From NCBI GenBank assembly GCA_031264755.1, contig JAISDO010000015.1, forward strand, positions 1-64,000: DNA of 64,000 nt, written 5' to 3'. Both the position numbers and the translations under genes were made by a program. Origin of the DNA: Clostridiales bacterium (GTDB taxonomy: Bacteria; Bacillota_A; Clostridia; Christensenellales; Pumilibacteraceae). The notes beneath the pieces were generated by a model. That model ran no database searches. It was given only the letters and a program-made list of their open reading frames with translations, and was not told where the DNA came from. Positions 35,406 to 44,806 of this stretch are shown piece by piece (position 1 is the first letter of the stretch; each line of letters opens with the position of its first letter).

Positions 35406-36194
35406 TTAGTTGATCTTCAATCTCTTGAATATGCTTTGTATAATATATGATGCAGCCGTCAGTGGTGTTACTCGTGAGGGTATTGCCAGGTAATGTCTAG
35501 TGTTGATATCTAGTTGCTTAGCTAGTTCAAAGTCAACACCGCCAGGCAAAGAAGCTACATCTAGCACAAAGCAATCTTTGGATAGATAGTGCAATTGGTA
35601 GTCTAGTACCATTGCTGGTACCGTATTGACTATGCAATGGTACTTGTCCCATGGTATGTTGTCACCAAAATTATATTTGGTGATAGATTGGTTGCTTGTA
35701 TAGGTCTTGTCATCCTGCTCTCTAGATAAGATAGATACACTGACATGATTGTGACTTAGCAATTTTGTCATAGCGGTGGCCACTCGTCCATTGCCTATTA
35801 GCAATACATTGAGATGTAGGAGGCTAACTTTGGTATTGTCAATAATACTAGCTAGAGCACCTTCGGCAGTTAGATCAGCATTGAGCAATGTTAGATTTTG
35901 GTCATCAAAGTATCTGTGCATTGTTATGCCTTTGTCCTGCCAAATATCTAGAGTAGCCTTGTCCAATTTGCCATAGAAGACTATACTATCACTTGGCATA
36001 TTGATATCCTTGACTACGCAAGCGGGTGTGTATGTAGGGCTGAGTAGCAATACTATAGGTTGATCAAGTTCTGAATTAGATGACAATAACATGGGCAGTG
36101 ATACAACATCACTACCATCATTAAGAAGTAGCTCTAGTACAGCTTGATTGCGAGGATCTGATGTGTCTACAACCAGTTTTTTGTCTATCTTCAT
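35406..36194 (-). CDS. dpaA: Dipicolinate synthase subunit A
   Basis: The 262-residue Rossmann protein matches SpoVFA/DpaA: NADLTAEGALASIID, VLLIGNGRVATAMTKLL (NAD(P)-binding), NTVPAMVLD, and DVASLPGGVDFELAKQL. With DpaB it makes dipicolinic acid in the mother cell during spore maturation. The start at 36194 gives MKIDKKLVVD; the frame is open further upstream without a start signal. A mother-cell type -10 (CATACATA, minus strand 36203-36210) lies eight bases before the ATG. Confidence 0.94.
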   Translation of the reverse strand: MKIDKKLVVDTSDPRNQAVLELLLNDGSDVVSLPMLLSSNSELDQPIVLLLSPTYTPACVVKDINMPSDSIVFYGKLDKATLDIWQDKGITMHRYFDDQNLTLLNADLTAEGALASIIDNTKVSLLHLNVLLIGNGRVATAMTKLLSHNHVSVSILSREQDDKTYTSNQSITKYNFGDNIPWDKYHCIVNTVPAMVLDYQLHYLSKDCFVLDVASLPGGVDFELAKQLDINTRHYLAIPSRVTPLTAASYIIQSIFKRLKIN

Positions 36195-36202
36195 ACCCAA
36201 TT

Positions 36203-36210
36203 TATGTATG
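36203..36210 (-). promoter_or_regulatory. Possible SigE/SigK-type -10 element of dpaA
   Basis: CATACATA on the minus strand fits the SigE -10 (CATACANT). An upstream CATATT could be its -35, but the spacer is only 11 bases, shorter than the usual 13-15. The distance to the ATG would make a leaderless mRNA. Confidence 0.3.
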
Positions 36211-36417
36211 CAGATAGTGCCAATATGGTTACAATGTGTTAGCAATTGCAACTATATTGATACATTATCTCTATCTCTTGCAAGTCAATTTGGGTTATGG
36301 CAAGTGGACTATACAAGATCTTCTTGTGCAAGTCTAGTCCAAACCATATGTAGTTGATACAGGTTTTGTAATATTTGCCTATGACCAAATCATTAGGCAA
36401 AAATATCAATTTTGGTA

Positions 36418-36423
36418 TATAAT
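36418..36423 (+). promoter_or_regulatory. -10 box directly before a GTG start
   Basis: TATAAT lies six bases before GTG 36430, with no ribosome site. The -35 region is weak (TTAGGC, about 19 bases upstream). Confidence 0.45.
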
Positions 36424-36429
36424 GGTACT

Positions 36430-37110
36430 GTGGAAAGTAGTATTGATTTGAAAGCAAAACGCATACCAAAGCCTATGGTGTCATATACCAAGATTGAAGA
36501 ATATTTTAATATATTTACTCACTTGGTAGGATTTGCCTTGTCTGTTGTAGGGTCTATCTTTTTGATCTTGCGGACGATAGTACTACAATACGATGCTTTG
36601 GCTATATTTGCGGTGAGTGTGTATAGTGCTACTCTAGTGTTGTGTTTTGCTATGAGTACTGTATATCATTGGATGCCCAACAACAGCAAATCTCGTAGGG
36701 TGTTTAGGAGACTAGATCACTGTAGTATATCACTGTTGATAGCAGGCACTTATACTCCATTCATGTTGATTGGTATAGGTGGTGTTCTTGGGGCTGTGTT
36801 GACATTTGTCAATCTGAGCTTGGCAGTGTTACTTGTGACACTCAACTCAATTGACGTGCATAGGTTTAGATTGCTTAGTATCATAGGATATTTGACTATG
36901 GGATGGCTCCTGATAGCCATAATTGTGCCAGCCTGGCACAATCTAGGTGCATTAGCATTTATTTGGCTTTTTGCTGGTGGGTTGTCTTATACTATAGGTG
37001 TGGTCTTCTACAAGCTCAAATTTATATCCTTTAATCATGCTATATGGCATATCTTTGTATTGGTTGGTGCAGTGCTAATGTATATTAGCATGTTTGGATA
37101 TGTGGTGTAG
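36430..37110 (+). CDS. Hemolysin III family (PAQR-like) membrane protein
   Basis: The 226-residue, seven-helix protein has the family motifs STVYHW (helix 2), RRLDHCSISLLIAGTYTPF (helix 3) and HAIWHIFVLVGA (helix 7). The Ser, Asp and three His residues that bind zinc in this hydrolase-like superfamily are thus present. In Bacillus the homolog YplQ is linked to membrane composition; a true hemolysin role is doubtful. The likely start is GTG 36430, right behind a TATAAT; ATG 36475 would remove the basic N-terminal arm. Confidence 0.88.
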   Translation: MESSIDLKAKRIPKPMVSYTKIEEYFNIFTHLVGFALSVVGSIFLILRTIVLQYDALAIFAVSVYSATLVLCFAMSTVYHWMPNNSKSRRVFRRLDHCSISLLIAGTYTPFMLIGIGGVLGAVLTFVNLSLAVLLVTLNSIDVHRFRLLSIIGYLTMGWLLIAIIVPAWHNLGALAFIWLFAGGLSYTIGVVFYKLKFISFNHAIWHIFVLVGAVLMYISMFGYVV

Positions 37111-37160
37111 TGTACAGCATATATTGTGATTGTTTAGAATTGGGTCAAGGTAAATTAATA

Positions 37161-40100
37161 ATGAGCAAAGATAAAAAAATATATGACAAAGTCAACCCTT
37201 CTTTGGACTTTGTACAAAAAGAATTAGATATCATCAAGTTTTGGCAAGACAATAATATATTTGACAAGAGTGTACAACGCAACAATGATGCTCCCGAATT
37301 TAGCTTTTTTGATGGACCACCTACTGCCAACGGCAAGCCACATATTGGACATGTGTTGACTAGAGTGGTCAAGGATGTGATACCAAGATACAAGACAATG
37401 AAGGGATATAGGGTACAACGTAAGGCGGGTTGGGATACACACGGTCTCCCTGTGGAGCTAGAAGTAGAAAAGAGTTTGGGATTGGATGGCAAGCAAGATA
37501 TAGAGAGATATGGTGTGTCAGCCTTTATACAAAAGTGCAAAGATAGTGTCTTCACTTACAAATCCGAGTGGGAGAGAATGTCAGAGCGTGTAGGTTATTG
37601 GGTAGATATGCAAGACCCATATGTGACATATGATGACAAATATATTGAGAGTGTATGGTGGAGTCTATCACAAATGTACGACAAGGGATTGCTGTATAAG
37701 GGACACAAGATATTGCCATATTGTGCTAGGTGTGGGACAAGCCTAAGTAGCCACGAAGTAGCACAGGGGTACAAGGACGTTGTGGATCGCACTGCTATTG
37801 TGGCTTTTGATATTGGCGACAACCAATATATAGCGGCTTGGACCACTACACCTTGGACTTTGCCTAGCAATGTAGCATTGTGTGTGCATCCAGACTATGA
37901 GTACAATTTGATAGAAACTAGTCAATATAAGGTAGGCAACAATAATACTAGAGTATGGATGGCCTGTGAGCTAGTATCTAAGGTCTTTGAGGACTACAAG
38001 ATAATAGACACGGTCAAGGGCAGTCAACTATTGGGTAAGAGATACCAACCATTGTACAGTGTGGAGCAATCTACTAATGCTGAGTCAGAGCAACACTCAT
38101 ATGTTGTAGTGGCGGACAAGTTTGTTACATTGGATAGTGGTACTGGTGTGGTACACATAGCACCTGCATATGGCGAAGATGATGCTAGAGTAGGTAGAGA
38201 CAACAATCTAAAATTTGTACGATTGGTTGGGGACAACGGTCAATTTGAGTCTGGACAGTTTGGCGGACTCAAGTTTAAGGAAGCGGACAAACACATACTG
38301 AGAGACTTGAAAGCTCGCAATCTATTAATCAAAGAGTTGCCTTACAGTCATAGTTATCCGCACTGTTGGCGTTGCGATAGTCCATTGATGTATTATGCTC
38401 GTAGTAGTTGGTTTGTGGCTATGTCTAAGTTGCGTGATAGACTAGTTGCTAGCAACAATACTATCAACTGGGTACCTAGCAATATAGGTACAGGCAGGAT
38501 GGGCAACTTCTTGAGTCAAGTCATAGATTGGGGAATCTCACGAGAGAGATATTGGGGGACGCCATTGCCTATTTGGCAGTGTGAGTGTGGCAATATTAGA
38601 GTTGTAGCGAGTAGAGCTGAATTGGTCCAATTGTCTGGTTGTGCGGTAGACATAGAGCTACACAAGCCTTATGTAGATGATGTGACTATATCTTGTGACA
38701 AGTGTAGCAAGATGATGCGTAGGACGCCCGAAGTTATAGATTGCTGGTATGATAGCGGGAGCATGCCTTTTGCCCAATACAACTATCCGTATGCGGGAGA
38801 AGACAACTTTAGAGCTACATTCCCCGCTGACTTTATATCCGAAGCTGTAGACCAAACTCGTGGGTGGTTCTATACATTGAGTGCTATCAGTGTTGCATTG
38901 TTTGACAAGGCTCCATTTCGCAATTGTATAGTGCTAGGTCATGTATTGGATTCCAAAGGTATTAAGATGTCCAAGCACAAAGGCAATGTGGTGGATACTT
39001 GGAGTGTGTTGGACAAGCAGGGTGCGGATGCTATTAGATGGTATTTTTTGAGTACATCGGCTGCGTGGTTGCCCTCAAGGTTCTCTCACGAATTGGTAGT
39101 AGAGAGTAGTCGCAAGTTCATAGGTACATTGTGGAATGTTTATAGTTTTTATGTATTGTATGCCAATATAGACAACTTTGATCCAACTAGACACAAGCTG
39201 AATGTTGATGAGTTGGGATTGATGGACAAGTGGATACTATCTTGTAGCAATACGTTGATAGAGACTGTAGATGCATACCTTAGTGAGTACAAACTGATTG
39301 AGTGTACTAAGGTACTCAGTGACTATTGTGATCAACTATCCAATTGGTATATTAGACGTAGTAGGGATAGATTTTGGAGTGACAAGTGGGACATAGACAA
39401 GTGCAATGCCTATATGACGTTGTATACAGTTTTGACAGATCTAATCAAGTTGTCAGCACCATTTGTGCCTTTTGTATGCGAGAGCATCTATCTCAATATA
39501 GTCAAACGTGTAGACAGTACTGCTCCTCAGTCAGTCCATCTATGCGAATATCCCTCGTCTAATAGTGCGTATATAGACAAGCAATTGCAAGATACTATGC
39601 GTACTGTACTCACAATTGTAGAGAATGGTCGTGCTGCACGTAGTCAACACAATATCAAGAATCGCCAACCGCTATACAAGGCTTATGTAGGTGGGCAGCT
39701 CAATCTATCTCAAGAGTTGACTGATATTGTCAAAGAAGAACTTAATATCAAAAATATAGAGCTAGTTGTACAGCAAGGTAGATTCCTAACATATGAGTGC
39801 AAACCACAGTTGCGTACTTTGGGGGCAAAATATGGCAAGAATCTCAATGTAGTCAAGCAATATTTGTTGGACAATAGTGCCAAGATTGTGCAGTGGTTTG
39901 GCGACAATCCAGACGGTGTCTTCGTAGATAGTGTGGGTGATGTGAATATATCTCTTAGCAAAGATGATGTACTGACTACGGTCAAGTCCGCTCCCGGATA
40001 TGCTAGCGTTGGACACAATGGTGTAGTTGTAGCACTAGATACCACATTGACTGAGGAGTTGATAGCTGAGGGTTTTGTAAGAGAGATTGTGAGCAAAATT

Positions 40101-40316
40101 CAAAACATACGCAAAGAGAGCAACTTTGATGTGACAGATCGTATATCCATATGCTACAAGACTAGTGCCAAGTTGGACAGTGTAGTTGAAGAATACAAGG
40201 CAACTATAATGAAGGATACCCTATGTCAAACTCTAACTATGGATAACTGTACAAGTGGTGTTATGCTAGATATCAATGGTGAGAAGTTTGAATGTCTAGT
40301 TAAGGTCGTTGGATAA
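37161..40316 (+). CDS. ileS: Isoleucyl-tRNA synthetase, eukaryal-like (IleRS2) type
   Basis: The 1051-residue class I synthetase charges tRNA-Ile. It has the HIGH motif in FFDGPPTANGKPHIGHVLTR near residue 50 and continues KAGWDTHGLPVELEVEKSLG. The editing domain contains WTTTPWTLPSNVAL, and the KMSKS loop reads KMSKHKGN. The PTANGKPHIGHVLTR wording and the absence of a C-terminal zinc finger are marks of the type 2 enzyme, which in other bacteria tolerates mupirocin. AAGGTAA precedes ATG 37161; the longer frame overlaps the upstream gene. No T-box leader is seen. Confidence 0.96.
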   Translation: MSKDKKIYDKVNPSLDFVQKELDIIKFWQDNNIFDKSVQRNNDAPEFSFFDGPPTANGKPHIGHVLTRVVKDVIPRYKTMKGYRVQRKAGWDTHGLPVELEVEKSLGLDGKQDIERYGVSAFIQKCKDSVFTYKSEWERMSERVGYWVDMQDPYVTYDDKYIESVWWSLSQMYDKGLLYKGHKILPYCARCGTSLSSHEVAQGYKDVVDRTAIVAFDIGDNQYIAAWTTTPWTLPSNVALCVHPDYEYNLIETSQYKVGNNNTRVWMACELVSKVFEDYKIIDTVKGSQLLGKRYQPLYSVEQSTNAESEQHSYVVVADKFVTLDSGTGVVHIAPAYGEDDARVGRDNNLKFVRLVGDNGQFESGQFGGLKFKEADKHILRDLKARNLLIKELPYSHSYPHCWRCDSPLMYYARSSWFVAMSKLRDRLVASNNTINWVPSNIGTGRMGNFLSQVIDWGISRERYWGTPLPIWQCECGNIRVVASRAELVQLSGCAVDIELHKPYVDDVTISCDKCSKMMRRTPEVIDCWYDSGSMPFAQYNYPYAGEDNFRATFPADFISEAVDQTRGWFYTLSAISVALFDKAPFRNCIVLGHVLDSKGIKMSKHKGNVVDTWSVLDKQGADAIRWYFLSTSAAWLPSRFSHELVVESSRKFIGTLWNVYSFYVLYANIDNFDPTRHKLNVDELGLMDKWILSCSNTLIETVDAYLSEYKLIECTKVLSDYCDQLSNWYIRRSRDRFWSDKWDIDKCNAYMTLYTVLTDLIKLSAPFVPFVCESIYLNIVKRVDSTAPQSVHLCEYPSSNSAYIDKQLQDTMRTVLTIVENGRAARSQHNIKNRQPLYKAYVGGQLNLSQELTDIVKEELNIKNIELVVQQGRFLTYECKPQLRTLGAKYGKNLNVVKQYLLDNSAKIVQWFGDNPDGVFVDSVGDVNISLSKDDVLTTVKSAPGYASVGHNGVVVALDTTLTEELIAEGFVREIVSKIQNIRKESNFDVTDRISICYKTSAKLDSVVEEYKATIMKDTLCQTLTMDNCTSGVMLDINGEKFECLVKVVG

Positions 40317-40431
40317 AAAGTGCACTAATATTAGTGTGTTTGATGAGCTGATTGTTGGGTGTTGCTGTGGACAAACCTCTCGATTGACATTGTTTTTGTG
40401 TACTTGTATCCATAATTTGTAATTTGATACT

Positions 40432-41283
40432 ATGCCACCTATACCAAAACTAAATAGACCATTATTTTTTGTGTTGCTTGCTTGTCTAATTGTGCCAGGA
40501 TGCATATATGCATATATCATCCAAAAAAAACAAGAGACATGGTACAAAGAGTGTGCTCAACTCAAGCTCAAACAACAATTGAGTGAGAGAGACAAGCAAT
40601 TGTTGTTGAGTGTCACGAACTTGGATAGAGGGACAGAGTTAGAGAGACAATGTATACTCAAACTACTCAAATCCAATATTGTTAGTGCTGGAGATGTGTA
40701 TCACGACATGTACTTCAAGCGTTGGGATGACAACTTTGTGCGAGTACCATTGATTGTTGTTGCCAAATCTGGATTGATAGTACTGTGTGTACAGGAGTGT
40801 CAAGGTGAGATATATGGCAAGATTGACCAAAAAATATGGGACAATGTATCATACAGTACCACTAAGAAGATTAAGATCTTCAATCCAATTGTCCACAATA
40901 TAGAGCTTGTAGATATTGTCAAGGACAACATTGCTACAATTGACTTGCCTAAGTCTCTCAAATATCAAGATATACGTATATACAGTATGACTGTGTTTGG
41001 CGGAGACTGCCAATTCAAGGATATACTATTGACTCAACCAGTATCTAGCAAGACCAAAAACAACAAACCACACAAGACGTCGGACAAAGACCAATTTGTA
41101 ATTAGAGATTGGCAAATATTGGATGTTGTACGTGATATTGTATATAGTCAAGAGCCTCTTCAACAGTATGATAGTATATTGTACCAAGCACTTGTCACGG
41201 CAAGACAATATGCTCTCAATGATGATATTGTGCTCAACTACTACAAGCAAGACCACGACCTCCGCAACAAATATCTAGTGTAG
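40432..41283 (+). CDS. NERD-domain membrane-anchored protein
   Basis: The 283-residue protein has one N-terminal hydrophobic segment (about 10-28), then a coiled linker. A NERD (nuclease-related) domain spans about residues 65-180, with GTELERQCILKLL, VPLIVVAKSGLIVLCVQECQGEIYG (the D/E-x-K-like core, here Q-x-x-GEI) and NPIVHN. A basic C-terminal tail follows. NERD domains are related to restriction-endonuclease folds but often lack proven activity. No ribosome site is seen before the ATG; a CATAAT about 20 bases upstream may be the -10. Confidence 0.75.
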   Translation: MPPIPKLNRPLFFVLLACLIVPGCIYAYIIQKKQETWYKECAQLKLKQQLSERDKQLLLSVTNLDRGTELERQCILKLLKSNIVSAGDVYHDMYFKRWDDNFVRVPLIVVAKSGLIVLCVQECQGEIYGKIDQKIWDNVSYSTTKKIKIFNPIVHNIELVDIVKDNIATIDLPKSLKYQDIRIYSMTVFGGDCQFKDILLTQPVSSKTKNNKPHKTSDKDQFVIRDWQILDVVRDIVYSQEPLQQYDSILYQALVTARQYALNDDIVLNYYKQDHDLRNKYLV

Positions 41284-41344
41284 TCAACACCAATGTATTG
41301 ATGCCAAAATATTGCAATATCAATCTGCACTTGTTGAGAGAGTT

Positions 41345-42220
41345 ATGATCAAATTAGCAAACAAATGGAAAGATTACGTAGTATTAGCTACAGGTGAGAG
41401 CAACAAGCTAGAACGTTGGGGCAACACAATGTTGCTCCGTCCCGATCCTCAGGTAATATGGGGGGAGCGGACAACTCTAGCCAAATACAATGGATTGCAT
41501 GCCATATATACTAGAGATATTAGTGGTGGGGGCAAGTGGGATATATTGCGGCAGTTTGCACAAGAGTGGGTGATTGAGTACCCTTTGGGCAAGCACCAAC
41601 TCAAGCTAATAGTCAAACCTATGGGGTTCAAGCATACGGGTGTCTTTCCGGAGCAGGCGGTCAATTGGGACTTGATGTACAACTTGATTAGTAATAGGTC
41701 ACAATGTGCGGATTGTGTACCAAGGGTACTCAATCTATTTGGGTATACTGGAGCAGCGTCTGTAGCATGTGCCATAGCTGGAGGCAAGGTTGTGCATGTA
41801 GATGCAGCCAAGAATATGGTACATACATGTAGACAAAATGCTCAGCTCAATGGTATTAGTGATATACGGTATATTGTAGATGATTGCAACAAGTTTGTGG
41901 AGCGGGAGATACGAAGGGGTAACAAGTATGATTGTATAATAATGGATCCGCCTAGTTATGGGCGTGGTCCCAACAACGAACCTTGGAAGTTGACTGACAA
42001 TATATGTGGCTTGGTTAGCAATGCGGCACAGTTGTTGAGTGACAATCCAATATTTTTTGTTATCAATAGTTATACTACTGGTCTACAACCATCTGTACTT
42101 CAGAATCTTCTCAATATATATTTGCCAAGCGGTCAAGTGCAGGCCTACGAATTGGCATTGCCTACACAAGAAGATCGGATAATATTGCCATGTGGGTGTA
42201 GTGCAATATGGACACGGTAG
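41345..42220 (+). CDS. SAM-dependent rRNA methyltransferase (RlmI/RlmK-like)
   Basis: The 291-residue protein carries the class I methyltransferase core: VLNLFGYTGAASVACAIAGGKVVHVDAAKNMVHTCRQNAQLNG (SAM-binding), a DDCNKFV segment and the catalytic IIMDPPSYGRGPNNEPWKL. It resembles 23S rRNA m5C or m7G methylases but lacks an N-terminal PUA domain. The exact target base is unknown. GAGAGAG precedes the ATG. It follows the NERD gene by about 60 bases and may be co-transcribed with it. Confidence 0.88.
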   Translation: MIKLANKWKDYVVLATGESNKLERWGNTMLLRPDPQVIWGERTTLAKYNGLHAIYTRDISGGGKWDILRQFAQEWVIEYPLGKHQLKLIVKPMGFKHTGVFPEQAVNWDLMYNLISNRSQCADCVPRVLNLFGYTGAASVACAIAGGKVVHVDAAKNMVHTCRQNAQLNGISDIRYIVDDCNKFVEREIRRGNKYDCIIMDPPSYGRGPNNEPWKLTDNICGLVSNAAQLLSDNPIFFVINSYTTGLQPSVLQNLLNIYLPSGQVQAYELALPTQEDRIILPCGCSAIWTR

Positions 42221-42466
42221 ATTATACTACTTCACATATGGCTGTAGTGTAGTGTTATACAAATGCATATTAGTTGTCTTTGTATTGATAGATATAGGCT
42301 CATGTTGCCAAATTGTGGTAGCATGGGTGTTTTTGTGTATACAACAATTATATTATATTTTTGGTATGATGGCATAAACTATACAGTAAGTTAGTATATT
42401 TATGTGTAGATAATTTGTCGTTTTTTGTATGTATTGCAAATATACTATTTATAGGGGTGATGATTG
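42221..42466 (+). other. Gap before murG
   Basis: These 246 AT-rich bases have no supported gene or RNA. The AGGGGTGAT ribosome site of murG ends the gap. I see no strong promoter pair. Confidence 0.35.
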
Positions 42467-43522
42467 ATGAAGCGAATTGTACTTGCAGGTGGTGGGACAG
42501 GTGGGCATATTATGCCCAATATAGCATTGATACCACATCTCACGCAGTATTTTGAAGTGCACTATATGGGTATAGAGAGTGACAGGGAGATAGTCTGCAA
42601 TCATAGTCCCCAGACTATCTTTCATACTATTGACAGTGTCAAATTAGTGAGACCAGTGTATCACTTGTCTAATGTCCTTATACCATTCAAGCTACATATG
42701 TGCAAAAAGAAAGCGATCAAGGTAATGCAAGATATAGATCCTAGTATAGTATTTAGCAAAGGTGGATTTGTAGCTTTGCCTGCTGTATTAGCCGCAGAAA
42801 AATTGAAAGTGCCTTATATATTGCATGAGAGTGATTGTAGTCTTGGGTTGTCCAACAGACTTTGTGTCAACAAGGCCAAAGCAGTATTGGCTTCTTTTGA
42901 TATTGCAATCAAAGGAGTAAAAAATGGTCAACATATAGGCAGCCCTATACGCAAGCTCAATGGTGACAAAACAAGATTGGATCTGTCCAATCTCAATCCT
43001 CAACTACCCAATCTACTCATAGTGGGTGGAAGCAAGGGTGCTAAGGCTATCAACACTTGTATAATACTCAATCTAGATACATTGCTACAAGACTACAATG
43101 TGATACACATCACAGGCAAAGATGGTATAGACAATACCAAACGACGTGGATACTTGCAGATCGCCTTTGCACACAACATGGCGGATTATATTGATGCTGC
43201 AGATTATGTGATAAGTAGGGCAGGTGCCAATACTTTGTTTGAGCTAATACATCAATCCAAACCAACATTGGTTATACCATTGCCCAAGTCTACTAGTAGA
43301 GGTGACCAATTGCAAAATGCCAAATACTTTGAAGACAAAAAATGTATATTGGTACTACAACAAGAGAGCCTCAATTGCAACACGCTCCTCAATAAGTTGC
43401 AAGAACTCAAGAAGAGCAAAAATATCCTAATCAACAATTGTGGCTCGCAACACAATATAGATGGTACACAACGCATAGTCAACAAAATACTAGAGATAGA
43501 CAAAGCAAGCCATACTGTTTAG
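42467..43522 (+). CDS. murG: Undecaprenyl-PP-MurNAc-pentapeptide GlcNAc transferase (MurG)
   Basis: The 351-residue GT-B enzyme makes lipid II from lipid I on the inner membrane face. It has the glycine-rich LAGGGTGGHIMPNIAL at the N-terminus, VFSKGGFVALPAVLAAEKLKVPYILHESD, the second G-loop LLIVGGSKGAKAIN, and the UDP-GlcNAc motif DYVISRAGANTLFELI followed by PTLVIPLP...GDQLQNAKYF. ATG 42467 is used after AGGGGTGAT. The gene is isolated from other dcw genes here. Confidence 0.96.
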   Translation: MKRIVLAGGGTGGHIMPNIALIPHLTQYFEVHYMGIESDREIVCNHSPQTIFHTIDSVKLVRPVYHLSNVLIPFKLHMCKKKAIKVMQDIDPSIVFSKGGFVALPAVLAAEKLKVPYILHESDCSLGLSNRLCVNKAKAVLASFDIAIKGVKNGQHIGSPIRKLNGDKTRLDLSNLNPQLPNLLIVGGSKGAKAINTCIILNLDTLLQDYNVIHITGKDGIDNTKRRGYLQIAFAHNMADYIDAADYVISRAGANTLFELIHQSKPTLVIPLPKSTSRGDQLQNAKYFEDKKCILVLQQESLNCNTLLNKLQELKKSKNILINNCGSQHNIDGTQRIVNKILEIDKASHTV

Positions 43523-43639
43523 TTGTTTGTTGTGATAGACAAGGTGGCATATATAGTCTCAATATAGAACATAATATTTGTATGTGATTTTGTACTTTGG
43601 TGTTGCCAAAATTATACAAATATGCACAAGTTAGTTGCG

Positions 43640-43668
43640 TTGACAATTGTGTCCAAATTGGGTATAAT
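43640..43668 (+). promoter_or_regulatory. Consensus promoter
   Basis: TTGACA 43640-43645, 17-base spacer, TATAAT 43663-43668, about 45 bases before the AAAGGAG ribosome site of the next gene; one of the strongest promoters in the window. Confidence 0.8.
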
Positions 43669-43719
43669 ATATGTATATAATATATCAAGGAACTGCTAGC
43701 AGATTAAAGGAGATAAAAA

Positions 43720-44019
43720 ATGGAAAATGGATATTTTGAGATACTTGTTGCTAACAACACCAAGTTGTTGGATAGGAATGGCAAATCTCAAATGGAGCAC
43801 ACAGATGATACTACTTATGCAGATTATGACGAGGCATTTGAAGTACTGTGCAATTATTACAAAAAACAATTTGGTGACAAGCCAGACAGGGTCAAGTTGC
43901 GTCTCAGTAGTGGCACTTGCTCTATCAACTTTGTAGATCTTGACGCTCCAGTTGAAGAAGAAGAGCCTGCACCAGATCAACAAGCCGTTGACGCTCAACC
44001 AGAATCAGCACAAGCATAA
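43720..44019 (+). CDS. Small acidic hypothetical protein
   Basis: The 99-residue cytosolic protein has a compact alpha/beta-looking N-terminal 70 residues and a disordered acidic Glu/Pro/Ala/Gln tail. No family is recognised. Its consensus promoter and perfect AAAGGAG ribosome site suggest high expression. A single-gene unit with such signals could be an abundant regulatory or structural protein; the function is unknown. Confidence 0.75.
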   Translation: MENGYFEILVANNTKLLDRNGKSQMEHTDDTTYADYDEAFEVLCNYYKKQFGDKPDRVKLRLSSGTCSINFVDLDAPVEEEEPAPDQQAVDAQPESAQA

Positions 44020-44115
44020 TATTAGAGATATGCTTGTGGGTGAGAGTGTGGGCTAGCAAGTTGCTTGATGTGTGTGATGAGTTGACCTGTTGTGCAAGTT
44101 GGCTTTGTGCTTTGG

Positions 44116-44144
44116 TTGCGTAGTCAATCGTTGTATGATATAAT
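44116..44144 (+). promoter_or_regulatory. Promoter, predicted leaderless
   Basis: TTGCGT 44116-44121, 17-base spacer, TATAAT 44139-44144. ATG 44152 is seven bases on, so transcription should start at the start codon. Confidence 0.65.
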
Positions 44145-44151
44145 ATTGGCT

Positions 44152-44718
44152 ATGTTTGTGCTCTCTCAAGTATTTGTAGCTTTGGCTATAGTATGTATAT
44201 TGATTGCATATCAGCAACACAACAAATATATATTGTTGACTTGGATGATTGGTGGCAATATATTTCAAGCTGTGGCACTATTTGTTGTTGGTGGTAGCGT
44301 AGGCGGATGGATGGCTATAGTTGGGGCTATACGTTCGGTTGTATTTGCTCTCTTGGATTACAGAAAGATCTCATGCCGTAGTTGGATTAGTCTAAGTTGT
44401 CTAGTCATCTTCATGTGTGCCTCTGTATTGGCAACAGTGTTGACATACAAGATGTCGTATGAGATATTTTTGCTATTTTGTGTGCTTGTGTTTGCTCTAG
44501 GCAATTGGTTTAGAGGAGTGCATTATATTAGGATAGCTACGGTTTTGTTTGCTATAGGGTATATAGGCTATGCCATAATATTGAACAACTGGTTGGATAT
44601 ATTGCTGAGAGTTGTATATATTGCTTCGGTTGTTGTCTTTTATGTCCGTTATTTTCAAGCCAGAAAATATACAGACAACAATACTGTAACTCTTCCTATA
44701 TTGGACAACAATACATAA
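44152..44718 (+). CDS. YgjV-family inner membrane protein
   Basis: The 188-residue protein has six or seven hydrophobic segments. The pattern is ILIAYQQHNKYILLTWMIGGNIFQAVALFVVGG, then GAIRSVVFALLDYRK, and paired short helices, as in the YgjV family of uncharacterised membrane proteins. The start ATG 44152 follows a promoter by seven bases and has no ribosome site, giving a leaderless mRNA; the longer frame would start upstream of the promoter. The gene ends at a bidirectional hairpin shared with the convergent RnfB-like gene. Confidence 0.75.
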   Translation: MFVLSQVFVALAIVCILIAYQQHNKYILLTWMIGGNIFQAVALFVVGGSVGGWMAIVGAIRSVVFALLDYRKISCRSWISLSCLVIFMCASVLATVLTYKMSYEIFLLFCVLVFALGNWFRGVHYIRIATVLFAIGYIGYAIILNNWLDILLRVVYIASVVVFYVRYFQARKYTDNNTVTLPILDNNT

Positions 44719-44767
44719 AAGGCGTTGTTGTCTGTAGTTGCAACAACACCAAATTGACAATGAGATC

Positions 44768-44806
44768 ACAAAATAATACACCTGTATTACAGGTGTATTA
44801 TTTTGT
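44768..44806. terminator. Bidirectional 18 bp hairpin
   Basis: The arms 44768-44785 and 44789-44806 are perfectly complementary, with a 3-base loop. The A/T-rich base gives a short U-run on both strands. It includes the stop codon of the minus-strand gene. Confidence 0.75.
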
